Assembly (NCBI GenBank): GCA_963971305.1
Contig: OZ020306.1
Coordinates: 57,820,686 to 57,884,685 of the forward strand
Direction: 5' to 3'
DNA length: 64,000 nucleotides
From: Arcuatula senhousia
Taxonomy: Eukaryota > Mollusca > Bivalvia > Mytilida > Mytilidae
Of this stretch, positions 10,117 to 23,700 are shown one piece after another (position 1 is the first letter of the stretch; every line of letters starts with the position of its first letter). The notes under the pieces were generated by a model, which was given only the letters and a program-made list of their open reading frames with translations, made no database searches and was not told the DNA's origin. Made by a program: the position numbers and the translations under genes.

Positions 10117-13100
10117 AAAAAATTATTAAAAAAATCTGGAAAAAAAACCTATTTAAGTTAGCAAAGTTTGGTTTTCACCAATGGACTCCCAGCATCATGT
10201 TTAGTCCAGAAGCCAATTTTGAAATGAATCTGACATACTTTAAGAAATTAGCCGATTTTTTGGTCGGCCATTTTGAAAATGACGAAATGCAAAAACTTAT
10301 AACGTTCCACGCACAACTTCAAATAGCAACCATCCTTTCTACCAAGTTTCAGTTCTTTACTTAAATCGCTTCTATAAACTAATCTCCGGACAAAATTTTG
10401 AAATCCAAAAAACAGAATAACAATATGTCTTCCGAAATACTTCGTTTCGGTCGACATAATTAGTCCCATTTTTTCAAGTAAATGTGGTCGGATCTTCCTT
10501 AAACTTGGTCAACATGTAGAACGAAGGCTAGTGTATCCATAAAATACAAAATTATACCAATTGATGCTCTAAAGGGGTGTCAGGGGGGTCTCAAAGTTGC
10601 CAGGAGGGTCCAAAAAGCACATTGCTTTCGTACCAAAATCTGTATATCTTGAAAACGGTTAACTTTAATGATATGAACTATGCATTTTATAAGTAGCACA
10701 TTACATGCCTCACATATATACGGTATGCAATTAAATGTACGATCTAAAATGGTGGACCAGAGGTGCCTAAAATAGGGGTGGGGTCACCCTAGCAAAAATG
10801 AACAAGTGGGAATATTTTGAAAACCGTACAATGGATTTCTGCAAACCTGACACTAAAGTAGTAGCCTATTTAATGATACATACAAATAAAAGATTAATCT
10901 TGTTCTATGTGTACAGGTTTTTTTTTAAAGATTTTTTTTTTATTTAATTTTTTTATTTCTTAATGAAAAAAAAAATTAAAAAAAATTGGGGAAAAAAAAA
11001 CTGTTAAAGTTAGCAAAGTTTGGTTTTCATCAGTAGACACGGGGCATTTTGTTTGGCCCGGTAGCCAATTTTGAAAAGATTCAGACAAACTTTACAAAAA
11101 TTATTCCATTTATTAATATTTTAATGAAAAAAAAAATTATTAAAAAATCTGGAAAAAAAACCTATTTAAGTTAGCAAAGTTTGGTTTTCACCAATGGACT
11201 CCCAGCATCATGTTTAGTCCAGAAGCCAATTTTGAAATGAATCTGACATACTTTAAGAAATTAGCCGATTTTTTTGTCGGCCATTTTGAAAATGACGAAA
11301 TGCAAAAACTTATAACGTTCCACGCACAACTTCACATAGCAACCATCCTTTCTACCAAGTTTCAGTTCTTTACTTAAATCGCTTCTATAAAATACTCTCC
11401 GGACAAAATTTTGAAATCCAAAAAACAGAATAACAATATGTCTTCCGAAATACTTCGTTTCGGTCGACATAATTAGTCCCATTTTTTCAAGTAAATGTGG
11501 TCGGATCTTCCTTAAACTTGGTCAACATGTAGAACGAAGGCTAGTGTATCCATAAAATACAAAATTATACCAATTGATGCTCTAAAGGGGTGTCAGGGGG
11601 GTCTCAAAGTTGCCAGGAGGGTCCAAAAAGCACATTGCTTTCGTACCAAAATCTGTATATCTTGAAAACGGTTAACTTTAATGATATGAACTATGCATTT
11701 TATAAGTAGCACATTACATGCCTCACATATATACGGCATGCAATTAAATGTACGATCTAAAATGGTGGACCAGAGGTGCCTAAAATAGGGGTGGGGTCAC
11801 CCTAGCAAAAATGAACAAGTGGGAATATTTTGAAAACCGTACAATGGATTTCTGCAAACCTGACACTAAAGTAGTAGCCTATTTAATGATACATACAAAT
11901 AAAAGATTAATCTTGTTCTATGTGTACAGGTTTTTTTTTAAAGATTTTTTTTTTATTTAATTTTTTTATTTCTTAATGAAAAAAAAAATTAAAAAAAATT
12001 GGGAAAAAAAACTGTTAAAGTTAGCAAAGTTTGGTTTTCATCAGTAGACACGGGGCATTTTGTTTGGCCCGGTAGCCAATTTTGAAAAGATTCAGACAAA
12101 CTTTACAAAAATTATTCCATTTATTAATATTTTAATGAAAAAAAAAATTATTAAAAAAATCTGGAAAAAAAATCTATTTAAGTTAGCAAAGTTTGGTTTT
12201 CACCAATGGACTCCCAGCATCATGTTTAGTCCAGAAGCCAATTTTGAAATGAATCTGACATACTTTAAGAAATTAGCCGATTTTTTTGTCGGCCATTTTG
12301 AAAATGACGAAATGCAAAAACTTATAACGTTCCACGCACAACTTCACATAGCAACCATCCTTTCTACCAAGTTTCAGTTCTTTACTTAAATCGCTTCTAT
12401 AAAATAATCTCCGGACAAAATTTTGAAATCCAAAAAACAGAATAACAATATGTCTTCCGAAATACTTCGTTTCGGTCGACATAATTAGTCCCATTTTTTC
12501 AAGTAAATGTGGTCGGATCTTCCTTAAACTTGGTCAACATGTAGAACGAAGGCTAGTGTATCCATAAAATACAAAATTATACCAATTGATGCTCTAAAGG
12601 GGTGTCAGGGGGGTCTCAAAGTTGCCAGGAGGGTCCAAAAAGCACATTGCTTTCGTACCAAAATCTGTATATCTTGAAAACGGTTAACTTTAATGATATG
12701 AACTATGCATTTTATAAGTAGCACATTACATGCCTCACATATATACGGTATGCAATTAAATGTACGATCTAAAATGGTGGACCAGAGGTGCCTAAAATAG
12801 GGGTGGGGTCACCCTAGCAAAAATGAACAAGTGGGAATATTTTGAAAACCGTACAATGGATTTCTGCAAACCTGACACTAAAGTAGTAGCCTATTTAATG
12901 ATACATACAAATAAAAGATTAATCTTGTTCTATGTGTACAGGTTTTTTTTTAAAGATTTTTTTTTTATTTAATTTTTTTATTTCTTAATGAAAAAAAAAA
13001 TTTAAAAAAAATTGGGAAAAAAAAACTGTTAAAGTTAGCAAAGTTTGGTTTTCATCAGTAGACACGGGGCATTTTGTTTGGCCCGGTAGCCAATTTTGAA

Positions 13101-15506
13101 AAGATTCAGACAAACTTTACAAAAATTATTCCATTTATTAATATTTTAATGAAAAAAAAATTATTAAAAAAATCTGGAAAAAAAACCTATTTAAGTTAGC
13201 AAAGTTTGGTTTTCACCAATGGACTCCCAGCATCATGTTTAGTCCAGAAGCCAATTTTGAAATGAATCTGACATACTTTAAGAAATTAGCCGATTTTTTT
13301 GTCGGCCATTTTGAAAATGACGAAATGCAAAAACTTATAACGTTCCACGCACAACTTCACATAGCAACCATCCTTTCTACCAAGTTTCAGTTCTTTACTT
13401 AAATCGCTTCTATAAAATAATCTCCGGACAAAATTTTGAAATCCAAAAAACAGAATAACAATATGTCTTCCGAAATACTTCGTTTCGGTCGACATAATTA
13501 GTCCCATTTTTTCAAGTAAATGTGGTCGGATCTTCCTTAAACTTGGTCAACATGTAGAACGAAGGCTAGTGTATCCATAAAATACAAAATTATACCAATT
13601 GATGCTCTAAAGGGGTGTCAGGGGGGGTCTCAAAGTTGCCAGGAGGGTCCAAAAAGCACATTGCTTTCGTACCAAAATCTGTATATCTTGAAAACGGTTA
13701 ACTTTAATGACATGAACTATGCATTTTATAAGTAGCACATTACATGCCTCACATATATACGGCATGCAATTAAATGTACGATCTAAAATGGTGGACCAGA
13801 GGTGCCTAAAATAGGGGTGGGGTCACCCTAGCAAAAATGAACAAGTGGGAATATTTTGAAAACCGTACAATGGATTTCTGCAAACCTGACACTAAAGTAG
13901 TAGCCTATTTAATGATACATACAAATAAAAGATTAATCTTGTTCTATGTGTACAGGTTTTTTTTTAAAGATTTTTTTTTTATTTAATTTTTTTATTTCTT
14001 AATGAAAAAAAAAAATAAAAAAAATTGGGAAAAAAAAACTTAAAGTTAGCAAAGTTTGGTTTTCATCAGTAGACACGGGGCATTTTGTTTGGCCCGGTAG
14101 CCAATTTTGAAAAGATTCAGACAAACTTTACAAAAATTATTCCATTTATTAATATTTTAATGAAAAAAAAATTATTAAAAAAATCTGGAAAAAAAACCTA
14201 TTTAAGTTAGCAAAGTTTGGTTTTCACCAATGGACTCCCAGCATCATGTTTAGTCCAGAAGCCAATTTTGAAATGAATCTGACATACTTTAAGAAATTAG
14301 CCGATTTTTTTGTCGGCCATTTTGAAAATGACGAAATGCAAAAACTTATAACGTTCCACGCACAACTTCACATAGCAACCATCCTTTCTACCAAGTTTCA
14401 GTTCTTTACTTAAATCGCTTCTATAAAATAATCTCCGGACAAAATTTTGAAATCCAAAAAACAGAATAACAATATGTCTTCCGAAATACTTCGTTTCGGT
14501 CGACATAATTAGTCCCATTTTTTCAAGTAAATGTGGTTGGATCTTCCTTAAACTTGGTCAACATGTAGAACGAAGGCTAGTGTATCCATAAAATACAAAA
14601 TTATACCAATTGATGCTCTAAAGGGGTGTCAGGGGGGTCTCAAAGTTGCCAGGAGGGTCCAAAAAGCACATTGCTTTCGTACCAAAATCTGTATATCTTG
14701 AAAACGGTTAACTTTAATGATATGAACTATGCATTTTATAAGTAGCACATTACATGCCTCAAATATATACGGCATGCAATTAAATGTACGATCTAAAATG
14801 GTGGACCAGAGGTGCCTAAAATAGGGGTGGGGTCACCCTAGCAAAAATGAACAAGTGGGAATATTTTGAAAACCGTACAATGAATTTCTGCAAACCTGAC
14901 ACTAAAGTAGTAGCCTATTTAATGATACATACAAATAAAAGATTAATCTTGTTTTTTTTAAAGATTTTTTTTTTATTTAATTTTTTTATTTCTTAATGAA
15001 AAAAAAAATTAAAAAAAATTGGGAAAAAAAAACTGTTAAAGTTAGCAAAGTTTGGTTTTCATCAGTAGACACGGGGCATTTTGTTTGGCCCGGTAGCCAA
15101 TTTTGAAAAGATTCAGACAAACTTTACAAAAATTATTCCATTTATTAATATTTTAATGAAAAAAAAAATTATTAAAAAAATCTGGAAAAAAAACCTATTT
15201 AAGTTAGCAAAGTTTGGTTTTCACCAATGGACTCCCAGCATCATGTTTAGTCCAGAAGCCAATTTTGAAATGAATCTGACATACTTTAAGAAATTAGCCG
15301 ATTTTTTTGTCGGCCATTTTGAAAATGACGAAATGCAAAAACTTATAACGTTCCACGCACAACTTCACATAGCAACCATCCTTTCTACCAAGTTTCAGTT
15401 CTTTACTTAAATCGCTTCTATAAAATAATCTCCGGACAAAATTTTGAAATCCAAAAAACAGAATAACAATATGTCTTCCGAAATACTTCGTTTCGGTCGA
15501 CATAAT
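10117..15506 (+). repeat. Family E satellite, tandem array of five units plus a partial
   Basis: The landmark caccaatgg starts at 10176, 11189, 12201, 13214, 14225 and 15222, so the unit is 1,011-1,013 bp (997 once, from a small deletion). Units are nearly identical by eye. Each contains a stem-loop, atgtc with gacat outside and ccgaaa with tttcgg inside (10425-10457 in the first), preceded by an aca-rich linker. Open frames of 73 or 109 codons repeat with the unit and carry no recognisable domain. All units here have the gaacgaaggc and aaccgtacaatgg variants. Confidence 0.92.
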
Positions 15507-18500
15507 AATAACTAGAATTGCCATTGCCAGCAATAGCAGATGTCGACCGTTGCCTTATCTTTTACGACATATTTGACACTGTTGGCAGCCATTTTAATGA
15601 TTTTTTTAATATTTGACTCCATATTCCTACTCGCCATCCTTCAAACACCTAAAATATCAAGTTGCGTTAAAATCTAAAAATTTTCAATAATTACGGAAGT
15701 GGCGGCCATTTTGAATTTTTTGGAATTTTTTAACTCGCCATCATTTGAAACTCCTAAATATAAAGTTTTGTTAAAATCTGAGAATGTTCACTTTTTACGG
15801 AAAATGGCTGCCATTTTGAATTTTTCGACATTTCTGATCTCGCGTATCAACTCGCCATCCTTCATATTCCTTATATATAAAGTTTCGTTAAAAGCGGAGA
15901 ATGTTAAATTTTTACGGGAAATGGCGGCCATTTTGAATTTTTTGAAATTTTTGAATCGGTCATCCTTCAAAACTCTTAAAAATAAAATTTTGTTAAAATT
16001 TTGAAAAAAAAAAAAAAATTTTGGAAGTGGCGGCCATTTTGAATTTTTTGAACTTTTTGAACTCGCCATCCATTGAAACACCTAAATATAAATTTTCGTG
16101 GAAATCGGAAAATTTTTCATTTTTACAGGAAGTGGCGGCCATTTTGAATTTTTCGACATTTCTTACTCCCCGTATGAACTCGCCATCCTTCATATACCTT
16201 AAATATAAAGTTTCGTGAAAATAGGAGAATGTTCAATTTTTACGGGAAATGGCGGCCATTTTAAATTTTTCGACATTTTTTTCGTCATGCCTCAACACGC
16301 CATCCTATAATATGGCTTTAAATAAATTTTTGTCCAAATCAGAAAACGCGACTTTTTTTACGTAAAATGTCGGCCATCTTGAAAATGGCAGCCATCTTGG
16401 TTCCGAAAAGTTCTACTGCAACAGATATCATGATCACGTATCATCATACTAAGTTTGGAACCGCAATATAAAACGGTTCTTTAGTTATGACGTGGACAAT
16501 AATTGGCGACAATAAGAATAAGAACTAGAATTGCCATTGCCAGCAATAGCAGATGTCGACCTTTGCCTTATCTTTTACGACATATTTGACACTCTTGGCA
16601 GCCATTTTAATGATTTTTTAATATTTGACTCCATATTCCCACTCGCCATCCTTCAAACACCCTAAAATATCAAGTTTCGTTAAAATCTGAGAATTTTCAA
16701 TAATTACGGAAGTGGCGGCCATTTTGATTTTTTTTGAATTTTTGAACTCGCCATCAATTGAAACTCCTAAATATAAAGTTTTGTTAAAATCGGAGAATGT
16801 TAACTTTTTACGGAAAATGGTGGCCATTTTGAATTTTTCGACATTTCTGACCTCGCGTATTAACTCGTCATCCTTCATATTCCTTAAATATAAAGTTTCG
16901 TTTAAATCGGAGAATGTTCAATTTTTACGGGAAATGGCAGCCATTTTGAATTTTTTGAAATTTTTGAATCGGTCATCCTTGAAAACTCTTAAAAATAAAA
17001 TTTTGTTAAAATTTTGAAAAAAAAATAAATTTGGAAGTGGCGGCCATTTTGAATTTTTTGAACTTTTTGAACTCGCCATCCTATGAAACACCTAAATATA
17101 AATTTTCGTGGAAATCGGAAAATTTTTCATTTTTACAGGAAGTGGCGGCCATTTTGAATTTTTCGACATTTCTTACTCCGCGTATGAACCCGCCATCCTT
17201 CATATACCTTAAATATAAAGTTTCGTGAAAATTGGAGAATGTTCAATTTTTACGGGAAATGGCGGCCATTTTGAATTTTTCGACATTTTTTTCGTCACGC
17301 CTCAACACGCCATCCTATAATATGGCTTTAAATAAATTTTTGTTCAAATCAGAAAACGCGACTTTTTTTACGTAAAATGGCGGCCATCTTGAAAATGGCA
17401 GCCATCTTGGCTCCGAAAAGTTCTACTGCAACAGATATCAGGATCACGTATCATCATACCAAGTTTGGATCCGCAATATAAAACGGTTCTTTAGTTATGA
17501 CGCGGACAAAAATTGGCGACAATAAGAATAAGAACTAGAATTGCCATTGCCAGCAATAGCAGATGTCGACCGTTGCCTTATCTTAAACGACATATTTGAC
17601 ACTGTTGGCAGCCATTTTCATGAATTTTTATTTATGACTCCATATTCCCACTCGCCATACTTCAAAATCCTTAAATACCAAGTTTCGTTAAAATCTGAGA
17701 ATGTTAAAAAATTACGGAAGTGGCGGCCATTTTGAATTTTTCAACATTTGTTACTCCACGCATCAACTCGCCATCCTTCATATACCTTAAATATAAAGTT
17801 TCGTTAAAATCGGAGAATGTTCATTTTTTACGGGAAATGGCGACCAATTTGAATTTTTCGACATTTTTGACCTCGCGTATCAACTCGCCATCCTTCATAT
17901 TCCTTAAATATAAAGTTTCGTTAAAATCGGAGAATGTTCAATTTTTACGGGAAATGGCGGCCATTTTGAATTTTTTGAAATTTTTGAATCGATCATCCTT
18001 CAAAACTCTTAAAAAAAAATTTGTTAAAAAATTTTTGGAAGTGGCGGCCATTTTGAATTTTTTGAACTTTTTGAACTTGCCATCCTTTGAAACATATCAA
18101 TATAAATTATCGTGGAAATCGGAAAATTTTTCATTTTTACAGGAAGTGGCGCCATTTTGAATTTTTCGACATTTCTTACGCCGCGTATGAACTCGCCATC
18201 CTTCATATACCTTAAATATAAAGTTTCGTTAAAATCAGATAATGTTCAATTTTTACGGAAAATGGCGGCCATTTTGAATTTTTCGACATTTTTTTCGTCA
18301 CGCCTCAACTCGCCATCCTGTAATATGGCGTAAAATAAATTTTTGTTTAAATCAGAAAACGCGACTTTTTTTACGTAAAATGGCGGCCATCTTTGATATG
18401 GCAGCCATCTTAGTTCCGAAAAGTTTCACCGCAACAGATCTCATGATGACGTATTAACATACCAAGTTTCGATCCGTAATATGAAATGGTTCATTAGTTA

Positions 18501-19099
18501 TTGGTCGGACAAATATAAGTCGGAACAATAATAAGAACTAGAATTGCCATTGCCAGCAATAGCAGATGTCGACCATTGCCTTATCTTTAACGACATATTT
18601 GACACTGTATGGCAGCCATTTAGTGTTTTTTGTTTGACTCCATATCCCCACTCGATATCCTTCATACGTCTTCTAAAATATCTAGTTTCTTCCAAATAAA
18701 ATGTTCTATAATTCAAATTTATACCATGTCTTCTCAAACTTTTTTTTTCTTATTTCTAAGTCTTAATTAGAATATTTCCAAGTTTGTGTTTATCCACTGT
18801 TAAGAAATTTTATTAATAATAGATGATAATGTCAGGTTTGTAGACTTTATTTTAGCTATAAAAGCATAGGGTTAGTTTCATTCCCCTTTACAGAAAATCC
18901 ACTTTTAAATAACAAGCTAGCAAAATTGGTTTTCAAAGAAAAGCAAGGGATGAAAAATTAGAAATATTTACACAGTTGATAGCTCTGCATGTAGCATAAA
19001 TGTATTGGAATGTGTTTTTTTTTTATTCAAAAGACAGCAGAGCTACTTTCTCCATTTTTCAAGCCTCAGTCCATTTCATATTGCTTTGGTTTTGGTAGA
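15507..19099 (+). repeat. Family F block 1: 1.01-kb units made of ~110-bp subunits
   Basis: The landmark actagaattgcc occurs at 15511, 16524, 17534 and 18537 (spacings 1013, 1010, 1003). Each unit is itself a chain of subunits marked by ggcggccattttgaa, at 15701, 15806, 15923, 16029, 16134, 16251 and 16370 in the first (steps of 105-119 bp). Unit junctions carry a small stem-loop (tgc-c-attg / caat-a-gca). The last unit degenerates into about 500 bp of unrelated AT-rich sequence (18600-19099). The block splits an E unit immediately after its cgacataat stem-loop. Open frames reading MAAILNF repeats are translation artefacts. Confidence 0.88.
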
Positions 19100-20120
19100 C
19101 ATAATTACTTTAGTCCTATTTTTTCAAGTAAATGTGGTCGGATCTTCCTTAAACTTGGTCAACATGTAGAACTAAGGCTAGTGTATCCATAAAATACAAA
19201 ATTATACCAATTGATGCCCTAAATGGGTGTCAGGGGGGTCTCAAAGTTGCCAGGAGGGTCCAAAAAGCACATTGCTTTCGTACCAAAATCTGTATATCTT
19301 GAAAACGGTTAACTTTAATGATATGAACTATGCATTTTATAAGTAGCACATTACATGCCTCACATATATACGGCATGCAATTAAATGTACGATCTAAAAT
19401 GGTGGACCAGAGGTGCCTAAAATAGGGGTGGGGTCACCCTAGCAAAAATGAACAAGTGGGAATATTTTGAAAATTGTACAATGGATTTCTGCAAACCTGA
19501 CACTAAAGTAGTAGCCTATTTAATGATACATACAAATAAAAGATTAATTTTGTTCTATGTGTACAGGTTTTTTTTTAAAGATTTTTTTTTATTTAATTTT
19601 TTTATTTCTTAATGAAAAAAAAAATAAAAAAAAAATTGGGAAAAAAAACTGTTAAAGTTAGCAAAGTTTGGTTTTCATCAGTAGACACGGGGCATTTTGT
19701 TTGGCCCGGTAGCCAATTTTGAAAAGATTCAGACAAACTTTACAAAAATTATTCCATTTATTAATATTTTAATGAAAAAAAAATTATTAAAAAAATCTGG
19801 AAAAAAAACCTATTTAAGTTAGCAAAGTTTGGTTTTCACCAATGGACTCCCAGCATCATGTTTAGTCCAGAAGCCAATTTTGAAATGAATCTGACATACT
19901 TTAAGAAATTAGCCGATTTTTTTGTCGGCCATTTTGAAAATGACGAAATGCAAAAACTTATAACGTTCCACGCACAACTTCACATAGCAACCATCCTTTC
20001 TACCAAGTTTCAGTTCTTTACTTAAATCGCTTCTATAAAATAATCTCCGGACAAAATTTTGAAATCCAAAAAACAGAATAACAATATGTCTTCCGAAATA
20101 CTTCGTTTCGGTCGACATAA
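19100..20120 (+). repeat. Family E satellite unit between the two F blocks
   Basis: The remainder of the E unit split at 15506 resumes at ataattactttagtcc, and the next unit starts (caccaatgg) at 19837. From here onward E units carry gaactaaggc, gatgccctaaa, aattgtacaatgg and attaattttg, which differ from the units left of 15.5 kb. Confidence 0.85.
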
Positions 20121-23100
20121 TAATAACTAGAATTGCCATTGCCAGCAATAGCAGATGTCGACCGTTGCCTTATCTTTTACGACATATTTGACACTGTTGG
20201 CAGCCATTTTAATGATTTTTTTAATATTTGACTCCATATTCCTACTCGCCATCCTTTAAACACCTAAAATATCAAGTTGCGTTAAAATCTAAAAATTTTC
20301 AATAATTACGGAAGTGGCGGCCATTTTGAATTTTTTGGAATTTTTTAACTCGCCATCATTTGAAACTCCTAAATATAAAGTTTTGTTAAAATCTGAGAAT
20401 GTTCACTTTTTTACGGAAAATGGCTGCCATTTTGAATTTTTCGACATTTCTGATCTCGCGTATCAACTCGCCATCCTTCATATTCCTTATATATAAAGTT
20501 TCGTTAAAATCGGAGAATGTTCAATTTTTACGGGAAATGGCGGCCATTTTGAATTTTTTGAAATTTTTGAATCGGTCATCCTTCAAAACTCTTAAAAATA
20601 AAATTTTGTTAAAATTTTGAAAAAAAAAAAATTTTGGAAGTGGCGGCCATTTTGAATTTTTTGAACTTTTTGAACTCGCCATCCATTGAAACACCTAAAT
20701 ATAAATTTTCGTGGAAATCGGAAAATTTTTCATTTTTACAGGAAGTGGCGGCCATTTTGAATTTTTCGACATTTCTTACTCCCCGTATGAAGTCGCCATC
20801 CTTCATATACCTTAAATATAAAGTTTCGTGAAAATAGGAGAATGTTCAATTTTTACGGGAAATGGCGGCCATTTTAAATTTTTCGAGGGTTGTTTCGTCA
20901 TGCCTCAACACCCCATCCTATAAAATGGCTTTAAATAAATTTTTGTCCAAATCAGAAAACGCGACTTTTTTTACGTAAAATGTCGGCCATCTTGGTTCCG
21001 AAAAGTTCTACTGCAACAGATATCATGATCACGTATCATCATACTAAGTTTGGAACCGCAATATAAAACGGTTCTTTAGTTATGACGTGGACAATAATTG
21101 GCGACAATAAGAATAAGAACTAGAATTGCCATTGCCAGCAATAGCAGATGTCGACCTTTGCCTTATCTTTTACGACATATTTGACACTGTTGGCAGCCAT
21201 TTTAATGATTTTTTAATATTTGACTCCATATTCCCACTCGCCATCCTTCAAACACCCTAAAATATCAAGTTTCGTTAAAATCTGAGAATTTTCAATAATT
21301 ACGGAAGTGGCGGCCATTTTGATTTTTTTGAATTTTTGAACTCGCCATCAATTGAAACTCCTAAATATAAAGGTTTGTTAAAATCGGAGAATGTTAACTT
21401 TTTACGGAAAATGGTGGCCATTTTGAATTTTTCGACATTTCTGACCTCGCGTATTAACTCGCCATCCTTCATATTCCTTAAATATAAAGTTTCGTTTAAA
21501 TCGGAGAATGTTCAATTTTTACGGGAAATGGCAGCCATTTTGATTTTTTTGAAATTTTTGAATCGGTCATCCTTGAAAACTCTTAAAAATAAAATTTTGT
21601 TAAAATTTTGAAAAAAAAAAAAAAATTGGAAGTGGCGGCCATTTTGAATTTTTTGAACTTTTTGAACTCGCCATCCTATGAAACACCTAAATATAAATTT
21701 TCGTGGAAATCGGAAAATTTTTCATTTTTACAGGAAGTGGCGGCCATTTTGAATTTTTCGACATTTCTTACTCCGCGTATGAACTTGCCATCCTTCATAT
21801 ACCTTAAATATAAAGTTTCGTGAAAATTGGAGAATGTTCAATTTTTACGGGAAATGGCGGCCATTTTGAATTTTTCGACATTTTTTTCGTCACGCCTCAA
21901 CACGCCATCCTATAATATGGCTTTAAATAAATTTTTGTTCAAATCAGAAGACGCGACTTTTTTTACGTAAAATGGCGGCCATCTTGAAAATGGCAGCCAT
22001 CTTGGCTCCGAAAAGTTCTACTGCAACAGATATCAGGATCACGTATCATCATACCAAGTTTGGATCCGCAATATAAAACGGTTCTTTAGTTATGACGCGG
22101 ACAAAAATTGGCGACAATAAGAATAAGAACTAGAATTGCCATTGCCAGCAATAGCAGATGTCGACCGTTGCCTTATCTTAAACGACATATTTGACACTGT
22201 TGGCAGCCATTTTCATGGGATTTTTATTTATGACTCCATATTCCCACTCGCCATACTTCAAAATCCTTAAATACCAAGTTACGTTAAAATCTGAGAATGT
22301 TAAAAAATTACGGAAGTGGCGGCCATTTTGAATTTTTCAACATTTCTTACTCCACGCATCAACTCGCCATCCTTCATATATCTTAAATATAAAGTTTCGT
22401 TAAAATCGGAGAATGTTCATTTTTTACGGGAAATGGCGACCATTTTGAATTTTTCGACATTTTTGACCTCGCGTATCAACTCGCCATCCTTCATATTCCT
22501 TAAATATAAAGTTTCGTTAAAATCGGAGAATGTTCAATTTTTACGGGAAATGGCGGCCATTTTGAATTTTTTGAAATTTTTGAATCGATCATCCTTCAAA
22601 ACTCTTAAAAAAAAAATTTGTTAAAAAAATTTTTGGAAGTGGCGGCCATTTTGAATTTTTTGAACTTTTTGAACTTGCCATCCTTTGAAACATATCAATA
22701 TAAATTATCGTGGAAATCGGAAAATTTTTCATTTTTACAGGAAGTGGCGCCATTTTGAATTTTTCGACATTTCTTACGCCGCGTATGAACTCGCCATCCT
22801 TCATATACCTTAAATATAAAGTTTCGTTAAAATCAGATAATGTTCAATTTTTTACGGAAAATGGCGGCCATTTTGAATTTTTCGACATTTTTTTCGTCAC
22901 GCCTCAACTCGCCATCCTGTAATATGGCGTAAAATAAATTTTTGTTTAAATCAGAAAACGCGACTTTTTTACGTAAAATGGCGGCCATCTTTGATATGGC
23001 AGCCATCTTAGTTCCGAAAAGTTTCACCGCAACAGATCTCATGATGACGTATTAACATACCAAGTTTCGATCCGTAATATGAAATGGTTCATTAGTTATT

Positions 23101-23700
23101 GGTCGGACAAATATAAGTCGGAACAATAATAAGAACTAGAATTGCCATTGCCAGCAATAGCAGATGTCGACCATTGCCTTATCTTTAACGACATATTTGA
23201 CACTGTATGGCAGCCATTTAGTGTTTTTGTTTGTTTGACTCCATATCCCCACTCGATATCCTTCATACGTCTTCTAAAATATCTAGTTTCTTCCAAATAA
23301 AATGTTCTATAATTCAAATTTATACCATGTCTTCTCAAACTTTTTTTTTCTTATTTCTAAGTCTTAATTAGAATATTTCCAAGTTTGTGTTTATCCACTG
23401 TTAAGAAATTTTATTAATAATAGATGATAATGTCAGGTTTGTAGACTTTATTTTAGCTATAAAAGCATAGGGTTAGTTTCATTCCCCTTTACAGAAAATC
23501 CACTTTTAAATAACAAGCTAGCAAAATTGGTTTTCAAAGAAAGGCAAGGGATGAAAAATTAGAAATATTTACACAGTTGATAGCTCTGCATGTAGCATAA
23601 ATGTATTGGAATGTGTTTTTTTTTTATTCAAAAGACAGCAGAGCTACTTTCTCCATTTTTCAAGCCTCAGTCCATTTCATATTGCTTTGGTTTTGGTAGA
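20121..23700 (+). repeat. Family F block 2, near-copy of block 1
   Basis: The same succession of F units and the same AT-rich trailer as 15507-19099. The differences are small, including loss of a short segment near 20990 and a tttcgagggttg change near 20880. Together with the flanking E sequence it makes a higher-order unit of about 4.6 kb present twice (landmarks 15222, 19837 and 24439). Confidence 0.88.

Noticed and set aside
15699..23042. MAAILNF-repeat proteins on both strands of the F blocks
   Set aside because: They are translations of the ggcggccattttgaa subunit and appear open on both strands at once, as expected of a repeat without stops.
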